Source: Hippophae tibetana (Eukaryota > Streptophyta > Magnoliopsida > Rosales > Elaeagnaceae). From it: a stretch of 64,000 nt of DNA. The stretch lies in contig CM072810.1 in NCBI GenBank assembly GCA_037013495.1, forward strand, positions 107,732,398-107,796,397, read 5' to 3'. The notes beneath the pieces were generated by a model that did not search any database, was not told the DNA's origin, and saw nothing but the letters and a program-made list of their open reading frames with translations. Of this stretch, positions 36,728 through 49,405 are shown one piece after another. Positions within the stretch are counted from its first letter, which is position 1. Each line of letters begins with the position of its first letter. The position numbers were made by a program, and so were the translations under genes.

Positions 36728-37906
36728 TTATATAGCCGACGATTATAGTGCTATACTATATCCTTTGCATAATTTTTTTTATTTATAATTATTTTCCAAA
36801 TATATATGCTGGAAAAAGTCTCTAAAAGATAGGTAATATTAATATTTTTTTAAAACTGAGAGGATTTTTTTCTTCACTGCAGCAAACCTGGAAATTTTGC
36901 TTATACTGGAATAACACATTTCATTCCTATTATTTACAATCAACTAAAAATAAAAAGTAAAAGAAATAATCTAGTTAATTCAGTGGGAAAGGGAAATTAA
37001 TATGCTATCTGATACTAAAAATATTTAAGAACAAAGGAAATTTTGTGGACAAATAAGTAAAAATAAAAATATAACATATAAAGAATTTTTTTAATAAATT
37101 AAATTATATTTAATGTGATTTAAATTTATAAAAGAATCTTGTCGAGGTGAGTTATTAGACAAATCTTATTTTTATAAAAAAAACAAAATAGCATGATATA
37201 ACAAGTAAAGATTTATGTTAGTACTTTTGAATATAATTGTTTAATTTTCTTTGGTTTTTACTGGATTAATCATCCAATTTTAAAATATTACAAATAAAAT
37301 TACTATTTTAAAAAATATAATTATGAATTAATTATATACTTATGCGTAGATGTATGTAGTGGTGGATTTATTATTTGTATCTATTAGTAATTTTTTAGTT
37401 AATATTTATTTTTAATTATAAAATATATTTTATTATTTTATTATTTTAATAAAACTATATTTAAATTATTAAATTTGTATTAAGATATTGAGATATTGAG
37501 TATTAAAATTATAATTTAAACTCAGATAAAGTATAATTTCATTATATATATATAATTTATTTATAATTTTATAAATATTATATCTAAAATTTTCTTCATA
37601 CAAAATTTAGTTTATATTAATGATCGTTATCAATGTTTAATGAACAAAAATATAACATATTTTTGCTTGACTTTGACTAAGTGAATAACAATTTGCGTTT
37701 ATATTATCTTAATGAACATGTTATGAATGCTCCATTCCACGTAGTAAGCCTCACTTTGTTAATTATTTTTTTAATTATATTTTATTTTATCTTATTTTGC
37801 TAAGATTTGCAAGTTGCTTAAATATAATCATTTTTGTGTCCGAATCTTTGGATAGTCTATAACTTAAAGTATTGGATTAGCACTATAGTATTTGAAACTG
37901 AAGCCA
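36044..37906. other. intergenic between MATH genes 1 and 2; microsatellites
   Basis: AT-rich. It holds an (AT)n run at 36610-36639 and an (ATT)n run at 36680-36729. No gene or element recognised. Confidence 0.6.
36610..36729. repeat. (AT)n and (ATT)n microsatellites
   Basis: An AT run of about 15 units is followed after 40 bp by an ATT run of about 16 units. Confidence 0.9.
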
Positions 37907-40900
37907 ATGTTCTCTAAATTTAAGAATGCTCTGCATAACTATTCTGCTGCTACCATCAATCATGAGCAATCAGGTAGGCTTCTCCTCTGTTCAAACTCAA
38001 ATTAAGGTCTCTCTCTCTCTCTCATCTATCTATCTATCTATCTGTCAAATTGTCAAAACGTTAATTCCAACTCAATGTTTCAACATAAAATTGGATAAAA
38101 TTTTGCAGGGATCTACAAATACAGAAGGAAACAGCCTCCGGTGCACTACTCAGTGAAAATAGAGTCATTCTCATCAGTGAAAGAAAAGTTTGATTCTGAT
38201 GTCTTTGAAGCTCAAGACCATAAATGGTATTATCTTAATCAGATTTACTACTCTTTCTACTACTTTATTACACTAGTTCAACATAAACTTCAACAGTTTG
38301 TTTTATTGTTGAATTAAACATTTTATATATCTAAGCAGGAGATTATGCCTCTACCCAAATGGGGGAAAAGATAACAAATCTGGATCCCAAAAAAGGGAAA
38401 ACGATTACATATCACTCTATCTTACCATTGTAGAAACTGATGCTTATCCAAGTGGCTGGAAAGTTCATGTCGACTTTAAGTTGTTTTTATTTGATGAAAA
38501 ACAGGACAACTACTTGACTGTACAAGGTAAGCTCTGTTTTTTATTCGTGAGTTAGTTATTTAGGTAATAACAATTTTAATTTTTGATTAAAAAAATATTT
38601 TTTTAAATTTTTTTATAAAAATAATCACTAATATATTTGATAACAATTTATACCTAATAATTTAAAAAAAAATCAAAAATTAACTACAAATTGTAGGATA
38701 ATACTTTATGTTTTAAAAAAAAACTTAAAAATTATTGAAAACTTTTGGTTATTATTACAAAGTCTAATTTTTTAATTATTATTTTTCAATATTTATACAT
38801 ATAAAAGTTATAAGACTTGATTTATTATCTAGAAAAATATTTAATAAAAATGAAAAAAAAACGAAAAAATCTGAAATCGAATTAAGAATCTTTTTAAAAA
38901 AAATTTATAAGTAACCTCATATTTTAAAGGTGATTTCATAAAATGTAAAAATCAAAATCATAAATCACTATCAAACATACCTAATTATAAAATAACTTAA
39001 AAAAATTAAAAATCAAAATTATTATTAAATACATTAGTTTTTTTATTTCATTTTATTAGATTTTAGGATAATGATCATATTGTCACAAATAGTTTTTTTG
39101 TTATTGACATAATAATAGTGTATGAAGTATTTATTGTATCCATATTGTCGAAATCAGTTTGCATTCAATCCTTCCAAATCTTTTCAACAAATCTTTGGAA
39201 TATTTTTATTGACAAAGAAATATTCCTTTTTGTGTGCGATCAACCTCTACACTAAAGAAGTGCTTGAGTTGTCCAAGTTCCTTCATATGAAAACATACTG
39301 ATAAATTTTCCTTTGTTCGAAAAATTTCTGCCTCATCATCACTAGTTATGATTAAATCATCTACGTATACTAGCATTATATCTACCTTTCCTTCATTGTC
39401 TTTGACAAACAAGTTAGAATCTACAAGTATTATTGAATAAACACTTTGTGTTAAAAATTTAACAATCTTACCATACCATACCTTGAGTGTCTATTTCAAT
39501 CTGTAAAGTGCTTTTCGTAGCTTACACACATATTCAGGATGATCTTGGCTCTTAAAACTCATTGGTTGGATCATGTAGATCTCTCGATCCAACTCTCCAT
39601 GAAAAAAAGCATTCTTCACATCCATCTGACACAAATTCCAGTCTTTGTTGGCTATAAGTGAAAATAAGACTCGCACAGTTGTAAGTTTCGTCACTGGACT
39701 AAACATTTCATCATAGTATAGTCTGTACTGTTGAGAAAAACCACGAGCTACCAATTGTGCCTTATATCTCCCAATTGACCCATTTGGATAATGATTTATC
39801 TTGTAAGCCCACTTACAGGATATAGGTTTCACATCTCCTATTTTTTGCTCCAGATGCCAAGTTTGATTTTATTAAAGTGAATCGATCTCTTCTTTCGTAG
39901 CTGTCATCCACTCAGATCTTTGCAATGCTTCTTCAAACGTCTCAGGTTCTATTACTTCTTTAACTATGGTTGCATTGACATATTTGGGATTTGGCCTTCG
40001 TATTTTTGTTTACCTACGGAGTTGAGATTTTGGAGTTGATTCTTCCATTTCACTAGGCCCACCTTCTTCATTTAGTTGTTGATATATACCAATTTGCCAA
40101 GGATTCTGAGTTACTCTTTGTTTGGCATCATCATCGTTTGGATCTCTGGATTCTTCTAAACTTGGTTGGAGTTGAATAGTATGCTCCCCTATCTTTTGTT
40201 GCAGCTTGTCTCTAAATTCTCTCAAGTTTGGCAACGCCTCCTTCTCTAAGGACCACCAAGAAGATGCTTTATCGAACACCACATCTCGTGAAGTGTAGCA
40301 TCTTTCACTTGTTGGATCGCAACATTTCCACCCATTTCTCTCGCTGTTGTATCCCACAAAGATACATCTAACAGCTTTCTTTGCAAACTTTCTCTCTAAA
40401 TGATCAGGAACAAATACATAACATATACAACTAAATACTCGAAAGTAGCTAATTGTAGGTTTCATGTTCCACAATTTCTCAAAGGGTGAAACAAATCCTA
40501 ACCTTGGTTAAGGAAGTCTGTTGATCACAAAGGTTGCAATCTTCATCGCTTCAGCCTAAAACCTCCAAGGTGCATTCTTTTCATGTAGCATACTTCGACC
40601 AATTTTTACAAGATGTCGATTCTTTCTCTTCGTTACATCATTTTGTTGTGGTGTGTTGGCACAAGTATACTGATGACATAATTTAAATAGTGAGGTCCTT
40701 AAACTATATGACTTAATCCGTCGAGAAAGAGTAAAATATATCTACTATTAAAAACTTTAACCCCCTTTCTTGAATCCCTTCACAAATCCCATGGATACAT
40801 AGAAAAACTAGTAGTTAAGAGAGTAATGATGTAGAAAGGAGAAAATGAATGAGTTATCTTAAAAAACCCCAACAAATATATGTGCCAATTAAAATGACGA

Positions 40901-42658
40901 TTTTTTCCTTTGAGTTTATTAATCAATCCATCCTATAAAACCTGCAAAAATTAAACATTTCACATATTCATTAACCAATGTATATACATAGGCATGCTAC
41001 ATATTTAACTCTAAACGTCATTTTTTTTATTCTCTTATCTCTTAAATATTCTCATAAATATTTTTCAATTACGTATTAACGAGAGTAAGTTAAAAGATAA
41101 AAATACATTCAATTAAAAACCAACATGTATAATCGAGTATAAACACGAATGATATTAATAAAATATTTTTATATACATGAGTACATTTGTGTATATTTAT
41201 GTAGATGCTAATGGGATGGTAAGGTGTTTTAACGAGAAGAAGACAGAATGGGGTTTTCGACGAGCCATCTCAAAAGAAGATTTCCACAATCCTTCTAATG
41301 GATTCCATATTAATGACACCTGTGTGTTAGGGTGCGAGGTTTTTGTCATACAATCTTCCATAGTGGAAAATACTCCCAAGTTTGGCTATCACGTTGACTG
41401 TCCTTATATTTTCACTTGGGATGTCAAAACATTTTCCAAAAGAAATCATTGGAAGTATATTCAGTCTGAAATGTTTCCTGTTGGAAAATTGGCTTGGTAC
41501 GTTTGCACTAATTTCAATATCATATGTTGTGAATTTATCCTTATTTTTCTAGTGTTTTTACTTGAAATTACGTGTCTTGTTGTTTATGTTGGTTCAAGGA
41601 CTCTCACCGTTTATCCAAAGGGACAAAATAGAGAAGGAGATGTAGCATTGTGCTTGTATCTACACTACATACAAGATCTTCCATCTGGGAAGGCTATTTT
41701 CGTAAAATATAAGATGTTAATATTAAACAACGACAAGAGTAGCAACAACTTGGAAAAAGCGTCCTCAGGTAACACTTTTTGTTACATTTTGGATTTTGAT
41801 TTTTTTTTTAACAAAGAAAGATTTTGAATTTGTATCTCCTTGAAGTCACTAAAATCTTTGTTGACTAACGCTCAGAAAATTAATGAATTAACTATGGATT
41901 GGGACACAATTAAAAAAATAAATAAATGAGATGGGTTGAATTAAAACATGAATAATGTTATATATTTTAAGTCAACGTGAGTATAATATAATTTAAATTA
42001 ATGTTTGAAAATATGTATTTTTTTAAAACATAAAAGATAGAATTTTATTAAATATTTACAAGAATAAATGGAAATATATTGAATCAGAGAAATATTATTA
42101 TTATTATTGAGTTTTGAGCCTTTTCCAGCATTTTTCAATTACCTTGAGTGTTATTTCATTTTTAGAGATACATGGGTAGGATACTAATAAGAAATTGACA
42201 GATTAAAATTATTTGAACTACATTAATTTATTGAGCAATTTGCTTAATTAGGACATAGCATATATATATTACACATTAAACTTTTGAAAATTACAATTTT
42301 TGCAAAGGATGTGGAACGACTTTCGCTTTGATGCACGGGAGGAATCAGAAATATCTTTTCAGCTAATTATGAATATTTGATATATTAATCTCATTATATT
42401 TTTTAACGTTACATGAAAATACAAAAAAAAAATTAAAGTGTAAAAGAAGTTTACACATTTCAATAAATAAAAATCTCATTAACAAGTACGAATAAAATTA
42501 AATAAAGGATTAACTTACGGTTGGTTAAATTTGCAAGAGAAATTTTGAAATATGCATAATGGTTATAGATTCCAGAACATTATATTAATGACATTTTATT
42601 TAAATTAATATCTACGTATATTAGAGAAAATAATTCTTTAGTGTTACATGGTAAAAAT

Positions 42659-42705
<47 letters not shown>

Positions 42706-44532
42706 ACTCAACTTAATTAATATCTTACATCTTGTTTATTCAAATAAAATCATTTGAAATTATGAATTTAAATAAGAAAAGATAATGAAGTTAAATAAGC
42801 TATTGAGTCAACTCATTTCAACTCATTTAAAAATTTATCTATTGATCTTAAAAGTGAAAAAGTAGTGAACTTAAATAAACAGTTCATAAGCTTTTACAAT
42901 CTTTTTTTTTACTTAACAATTTTTATTTTACTGAAGATATTTTTTTAATTGAATATTTTTTTGGTTGAACATATTGTTTTTTTTTTTTGAAGCTAGCCTT
43001 AAGACTTACATAAGGGTTTTTCCACTTGGACAAACTTAAGGTTAGCTTATTAAGGGCCGAAAAAATTATATATATTTTGTTGATGAGGTTTAAGCTTTTT
43101 TTCATGCACCGATGATATGCATTTAGATAGAGCCTAACTATTAATATTTTAGTTCGATTAAAATAATACAAGCTGAAAAAATAAAAAATAAAACTATCAA
43201 CAAAGTGAAAGTGAAAGTTAAAGTGAAAAGACCCTAGTTTTTATGGTATAAATTATATGAAATCCCTTTCTTCTTCTTTCTCTATTCTGTATCGTTCTTT
43301 TCAGTTCCATCTTCTTTCAACAACCTTCTATTTATTCCAAAAAAATAGTTTTTGAAAGTTACAAGCATATGTATATTTTTCCTTGTTTATATTTATCTTA
43401 TTTTTTTCTCTTTTCTTTTTGTTTCTTATTTCTTTTTTTATTCTATGCTTCCTATTTTTTACCATTTTCTTCCTTGTTTTCTCTTTTATATTCTTTTTTT
43501 TTTCTTATTTTACTTGTATGCTCTCAATTTTTACCTATAATTTTTTTTAATGAATTGTTTGTTTATATATCTTTATATCTTCTAATTTGTGACTAAATGA
43601 ATAATAGAAAAGCTAGAACAATTTTGAGGAGTTTTAATTACTTGAAACTTTGTAAGATTTATGTTTAAAATTGGAGAATACGATGAAGATGATGGACTTT
43701 AAACACGAGATATCTTAGTCCAATATTAAGTTGCTAGTTTTTTGATAAATTTTCATGATGTTTTTTTAGTTAACTTTTTATAGATCATGTTTATATATTT
43801 TAGTAGTGATTTGATTACTATATTATTAACTATACGAGATTATTAAGATTATGATAATTTGTATTTTTTTATTTTGTTTTAATTTGAGACTTAAATTGAG
43901 TTATAACGTGTTTAAGATAATCTAAATTGAGTTGTTAATCGAGATCAACCCAACTCATTTAACACCTCTAATTAAACTTACATTTATACGAAAGTGTGTT
44001 AATATTTTAACTTGTATAAATATGAACATAGCATGAATTTTCGGTACCAACAAGTGCTTCCACACCATATATCTATAACTTTACAGATGACATAATGCAC
44101 ATATGGGAATAAAAAGTAACAAAATTGTTTAATATTAACATTTAAAAAAGAAAATACAGAAAGAGGATGCTACTTTTGCTGTCTAGAATTTTAGTAGTGA
44201 CTATTTATGTATTTTTTTCAAAAAACTATATTGTCAAATTCAAAAATTCCAACTTAATTCCACAAAATGTAAACCTCAACCCATCTCTCATCAAACAATA
44301 GCATAATATGCTTTGTATTTTAAGCTGTAGTTATTTATCATTATTGTCACTTCCCACCTCTTTATAGCTTATTAACTAAAGAATTTTACTTGCAAAAGGT
44401 TCTGTTCAATTCTCTAAAGGAACTAGTCGCTATGAGGAGAACTTTATTACCCTCAAGGATCTTCAAGAACCTTCAAATGGATTCATTATAAATGATACCT
44501 TAACTGTTCAAGCTGTAGTGTTTGTTTTGTAA
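37907..44532 (+). CDS. double MATH (TRAF-like) domain protein, gene 2 (six exons, 322 aa)
   Basis: Exons: 37907-37973, 38109-38226, 38339-38526, 41205-41496, 41599-41768, 44399-44532; total 969 nt, stop TAA. Splice phases equal those of MATH genes 1 and 3, and exons 1, 3 and 6 have the same length as in gene 1. It starts [24 protein letters not shown] domain 1 runs from about residue 31 ([16 protein letters not shown]) through [28 protein letters not shown] and DANGMVRCF to [24 protein letters not shown] domain 2 runs from about 190 ([16 protein letters not shown]) through TLTVYPKGQ to [16 protein letters not shown] peptide-binding adaptor role is inferred from the fold only. Intron 3 (38527-41204) contains a minus-strand Copia fragment and intron 5 is 2.6 kb, yet the splice sites look intact. 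No internal stop seen. Tandem duplicate of gene 1. Confidence 0.88.
38008..38043. repeat. (CT)n / (TATC)n microsatellite in intron 1 of MATH gene 2
   Basis: A short CT run is followed by about five TATC units, close to the 5' end of the intron. Confidence 0.85.
39146..40680 (-). mobile_element. Ty1/Copia fragment, family E, in intron 3 of MATH gene 2
   Basis: Minus-strand reading gives integrase C-terminal sequence ([20 protein letters not shown]), then the start of reverse transcriptase ([38 protein letters not shown]) and the YVDDL-containing segment ([14 protein letters not shown]). It is closely related to the remnant at 19640-23308. No LTRs, gag or RNase H end are present. It is partial and broken several times. 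It is antisense to the gene that holds it. Confidence 0.82.
42662..42704. repeat. (ATT)n microsatellite in intron 5 of MATH gene 2
   Basis: About 14 trinucleotide units. Confidence 0.9.
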
Positions 44533-45990
44533 ATCCAAATTGAAAAAAGAAAAAGAAGATTTTTGTTATGTGTGAAGTCAGAAGTGTTATGATAAATCGT
44601 GTTCTGCTTCCCAGTTCTGAAGTGTGGGAGATTAGAGTTACGTTTTATATGACATTGTTAAATTCCTCTTTCTTGTTCCGATTAATAAGTTGGTTTTCTA
44701 TGAATTATTGTATTGTGTTATCCACAAGTTGAACATTTTAAATGCGGACACATGATCATCATGATCTCTTTCTACAATACAAAATTCTATTGTTTATGTC
44801 TAATTGACATTGTATTTTTAATTGTTGACATTATAATGCCTTATATGTGTTGCAAAATAGTACTTTCTAGATTGTACCGTTTGTACGTGGACTGGTGATC
44901 ACCCTCTCAGCAAATTGATGCCTTACCAACTACAATTAGGGAACTCAAATGTTAAATATTGTTGATTGTTCAAATATATATATTTTTTAATACCAATTAC
45001 ACTCATTCCCCACTAGGGGTGTTCATTGGTCCAGTTTTGGTTAAATTTTTTTAACCGGATCGGACCGGACTGATCCAAACGGTTTTAATTAATACAAATT
45101 GGATCAAATCGTTTGATCTATAAAACCATTCGGTCTGATCCGATCTGATTTTCGATTTGGTTCGATTTTTAGACACTTTTAATGAGAAATAATATGAAAA
45201 TTTTAATATATTATTAAACCGATCTGATCCGATTTAATCGGTTTAAAAATTAATACAAATCGGACTGGACCGTTTAATTTGTAAAACAGTTCAATTCGAT
45301 CCGATTTTCCAATTTAGTCCGATCCGGATTGATTTATGGACACCCCTATTGCCGAAAACACAAGGTGCATATAGGTGCATATACTATTGCAAATAATTGG
45401 TTAGATATTTGTTAGATACTGAGATGTAACACAAATTGAAATCGAACAATATATACATTTTAAAAAAACTAGGATATTGCAAAACATGCTTTCTTCTTTT
45501 AGCTTTAAAAAGAAAAGGGATTTTGTAGACTGTATACTTCAAAACATCATTTGGTATTTATTCTTTTAGAACACATAATTTAGTCCTTTATTTTTAAAAA
45601 TTTAGTAATTTGTAGAAAAATTTAGGACCAAATTATGATAAATTATAGTAATAATGTTAAGTTTTAAAAGGTTATGGATTAAATCATGTGATTTTAAATG
45701 CTTAGGATTAAATTCTTTTTAGAGGTAAAATTTATGGATCATCATAATTATTATAAAAAAAAATGCAATAGAATATGTTTGAAATGGTTATTATGTCTTC
45801 CTTGCATTGCACTTTAAAGTGTTGATTATGTGGAGCTTATAAATAATACAAACTTGGGAACAAATAAGAAAGAGGACTATTTCAACGTACAATTTTCAAA
45901 ACTTTTAACTCGGACCTCAAGACTTACATTTCAATATAATATATATTTGAGAATTAAAAAACATATCCTCCTCTTCTTGTCTTCCACCGA
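44533..45990. other. intergenic between convergent MATH genes 2 and 3
   Basis: The two genes are tail to tail here. The stretch includes MITE copy 2 (45016-45346). The rest is AT-rich with no gene seen. Confidence 0.6.
45016..45346. mobile_element. MITE-like foldback element, copy 2 (331 bp, TA target)
   Basis: Ends GGGGTGTTCAT and ATGGACACCCC are near-perfect inverted repeats flanked by TA (45014-45015 and 45347-45348). The interior repeats AACCGATCYGATCCGATT-type blocks in both orientations. It has the same ends and internal motif set as 28301-28620. Non-coding. Confidence 0.7.
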
Positions 45991-48139
45991 TCACAATATC
46001 AAAATTTCAACTTGAACAGTTATGGTGTCATTTTTAATGAATCCATTTGTGGGTTGTTGAAGATCCTTGAGGGCAATAACATTCTCATCGTACTGACCAG
46101 AGCCAACCTTAGAAAACACGATGGGATCTTTTGCAAGTAAAATTCATGAGTTCGTTAGTCACTTGGCCAAAAATAATAGGATAAATTAGTATTTTTTTTT
46201 ATAAAAAAGGAAATTGTTTCCAATATAATAAAGAGAAAATTGTTATCCAAATCCTTTAGGTTAAGTTTTAATGTACATTTAGTCCCATATGTTTAAAAAG
46301 ATATTTTTTATTCTAATCATTTTGAAATTATCAAGTGATAAAAACTTAATCATTTAATAATTAAAACTTAATCATTTAATAATTATAAAATGATATTTAT
46401 TAGGACGCGTTTTAATCACTAAAAAATACTTTTAAAATTTAATGTAATAAATGAAACGTAACCTTTAGACATGAACTCCTCTATTCCCATGATAAAATAT
46501 TATAGCAATCGTGGTATAAGCAAACAATTACCTGAAGAAGTTGTTTCTAAGTTTTTATCGAAATTGTCTTTGTTTAATATTCGCATCTTATAATTTACTG
46601 AAATTGTCTTGGAAGCTGGTAGATCATTCTGTGCGTGGTGTAGATACAAGCACATGGCCAAAATTCCCTTGCGTCCATAACTACCTGAACTATACCCTTT
46701 TGGATAAACAGAGACGGTCCTTTATCATTTCAACCCACAAATTAAACAACAAGAGGTATTAATTAATAAATTAAGTAACATTAAATTAATCCATAAGTAA
46801 TTTAATTTATAATTATACTGTAATTTAACATACCAGGCCATTCCTCCAACTTCAAAATTTTCAGACTCAATATAGATCCAATTATCTTTCTTGGTAAAAT
46901 CTTTGACATCCCAAGTGAAAATATTAGGACATTGTTTGGGATACTGATCTGGAGGCCTTTCCAGTACTATAGAAGACTGTACAACAAAAACTTCAGCTCC
47001 GAAAGCACATGAGTCGTAAACAAGAAAACCATTAGAGGGATCGTAGAAATCTTTGTAGGAAATTAACTGTGAAAAGCCCCATTGTTTCTTTTTCTCTTCG
47101 AAACATCTTACCAAGCCATTAGCGTCTACAAAAACATCCATATATATCTATGATTATATATGACTTTGTACACTAAAGAAAAAAAGAAAAGGTTATATGT
47201 ACCTTGCATGGTCAAGTAATTGTCATGTTTTTTATCAAATACAAATAACTTGAAGTTGACATGAACTTGCCAACCACTTGCATAACAATCTGTTTCCACA
47301 ATTTCCAGATAGAGTGATAGGTAAGCGTTTTCTTTCTTGTTGGATTGAGAATTATCATCGTTTTTACCCTTTGGGTAGAGACATAGTCTCCTGCTTAGAT
47401 ACAAGTTTGAGATTTAATCAATTGAGGATTCATTTCATCATCGTTCCAATTCTCAATTGGAATTTGTTAAAAACTTAGATTATATATGAAATGGAGTACT
47501 GTCTTTGGGTATATAAAAAAATAAAATAAAATAAAATTAGAGAAACCCACCATTTATGGCCTCGATTTTCAAAGACATCAGAATAAAACTCTAGGCATTT
47601 TTCCCTAACCGATGAAAATGATTGTATTTTCAGTGAGTGGTGTGCAGGAGGCACTTCCCTCCTGTATCTAGATACTCCTGAAACATCTATGTTAGCTTTG
47701 AGCTTTGATCCAGTGAATAGTACTCATAAAAAAAAACACTATTATTTGCTTTCTATAAGTATACATCTATGAAATTTAATTAATCAATTAACAATATAAA
47801 CTGGTTAATCCAAAGAATCAATAACATAATATAGCTTTAATTTACAAATAATTAAGAAGCCCAGCAAATTTTTTTTCCTGTGGAATAAGGTTAGCAAGTT
47901 CAAATATATATATATATATATGTATAATCAAGGGAATCGAAACTAACTATAGCTAATATGTTGAAAACATAATAAATTCTAGTATGTAGAAAAAATTTGA
48001 CATATTTAATTTCTTAAATGGAGAAGAGTAGAGAAGGAATTAATACTCAAATAAGTAGGAGAGTCATACCTGCAGGTTGCCCATGGTTGATATTAGCAAC
48101 ACGATAGCAGAGCAGAGCATCTCTAAATTTAGATAACAT
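45991..48139 (-). CDS. double MATH (TRAF-like) domain protein, gene 3 (six exons, 333 aa)
   Basis: Minus-strand exons: 48139-48070, 47677-47551, 47390-47203, 47125-46834, 46719-46532, 46127-45991; total 1,002 nt, stop TGA. Introns are GT-AG with the same phases as MATH genes 1 and 2, and intron 3 is only 77 bp, the compact state. It starts MLSKFRDALLCYRVANINHG. MATH domain 1 is about residues 35-175 (HHSLKIQSFSSVREKC; WRLCLYPKGKND; LYLEIVETDCYASGW; DANGLVRCF; DPSNGFLVYDSCAFGAEVFV). MATH domain 2 is about 197-333 (NIFTWDVKDFTKKDNW; TVSVYPKGYS; DLQQPTNGFIKNDTI). The MATH fold binds other proteins; partner unknown. It is inverted relative to genes 1 and 2. No disruption found. A TATA-like site and a perfect palindrome lie about 105-130 bp upstream of the ATG. 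Confidence 0.88.
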
Positions 48140-48241
48140 TCCTTCACTTTCAAATACACACTAATATGCTAGTATAATCATTTTTGAAGCCTACTTGCAG
48201 AAAATAAATAAAGAAGAGGAAGAAAGTCACCTAAACAACTG

Positions 48242-48269
48242 TCGGTACTAGTACCGAAACGTATATAAG
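48242..48269 (-). promoter_or_regulatory. core-promoter candidate of MATH gene 3: TATA-like site plus 16-bp palindrome
   Basis: On the minus strand CTTATATA (48269-48262) stands about 125 bp before the ATG. It is followed at once by the perfect 16-bp palindrome TCGGTACTAGTACCGA (48257-48242), which would sit between the TATA box and the expected transcription start. The function is inferred from position only. Confidence 0.35.
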
Positions 48270-48537
48270 AATGCGTGTTAGTAATATATATGTTTACCAA
48301 TTATAATTTATTATGTAATCGGATTCTGTTTATATCTTTAAGATTTTTTATTTTCTTCAAAAAAAAAATGTTGAAGAGAATTTTTCAATTATAATAAGGT
48401 TAGGCATAAGTTTATTGTTCATTTGAATCAATTAAAAATTACAATGAAGAAATTAATTTGTTTAGATAATAATAATATAAGGAAAAAATACCCAATTAAT
48501 ATTTAATACTTATGTAAAAATAATTATTTTAATCATA

Positions 48538-48673
48538 TTCTATCAATATTTAATACTTATATATCTAATAATAAGCATTTTAATCATTCTTTTATTTATT
48601 TATTTATTTTTAGGATCATTTTATTTCATTAATTAGTTATGAAATAAGTACTTTAATATTCTATCAATATTTA

Positions 48674-48724
<51 letters not shown>

Positions 48725-48801
48725 ATAATAAGCATTTTAATCATTCTTTTATTTATTTATTGATTGTTACGATCATTTTATTTCATTAATTAGTTATGAA
48801 A
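48538..48801. repeat. tandem duplication with (AT)n core
   Basis: The block TTCTATCAATATTTAATAC ... AATTAGTTATGAAA starts at 48538 and again at 48659. An (AT)n run of about 40 bp (48677-48718) expands the second unit. Confidence 0.7.
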
Positions 48802-49405
48802 GAGGCTTGTGAGAATGAAAAAAATAATAATTTTTATCAATTATATTTCGTTATAGTATGTATGAATAATATATGTTTTTTAAATAAAAAAAAGATATTT
48901 TGGTCATTAGAAGCAAATAATGATTTAAATATAAAAAAAATGATTAGTTGAGCATATCCTTTCCTTTCATGGTTTTTGTTTTAAATAATTAAAGTAATTA
49001 TGTAATAAAAATTAATTCCATTAAGTTACAACTCAATTTTTAAACTAGCTCCTCCATCATCTCAATTTGATATCTCGTATTTTCTACCAATATCTTTACG
49101 AATTTATTAAATAATTTATATTTCATAAGTTTACAGCTAACCACCATAGATTAAAATGAAACAATGCTACTTAATTGTTAATAAAAAAAATATAACATTT
49201 TAAATTAATGAAATTAGGTAGGCTAAATAAGTTTATCTTACAAAAGAAAAAAAAATAAAAATATTAATGAGTAAATATAAAGTATTAAATTTTAAAATAA
49301 ATAACACATGAATTAGTTAAGCTGGTACCATAACTTGATTAATATGCACAAAGGATTAGATTTCAAATAAATATATGTGGTGTTAACGTTTAATCTTTAA
49401 TTAAT
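48802..49405. other. AT-rich intergenic
   Basis: No gene, RNA or element recognised. Confidence 0.5.

Noticed and set aside
43352-43600. Hydrophobic 60-75 codon open frames rich in Phe/Leu/Tyr.
   Set aside because: They come from a T-rich low-complexity run in intron 5 of MATH gene 2; composition alone explains the hydrophobicity.
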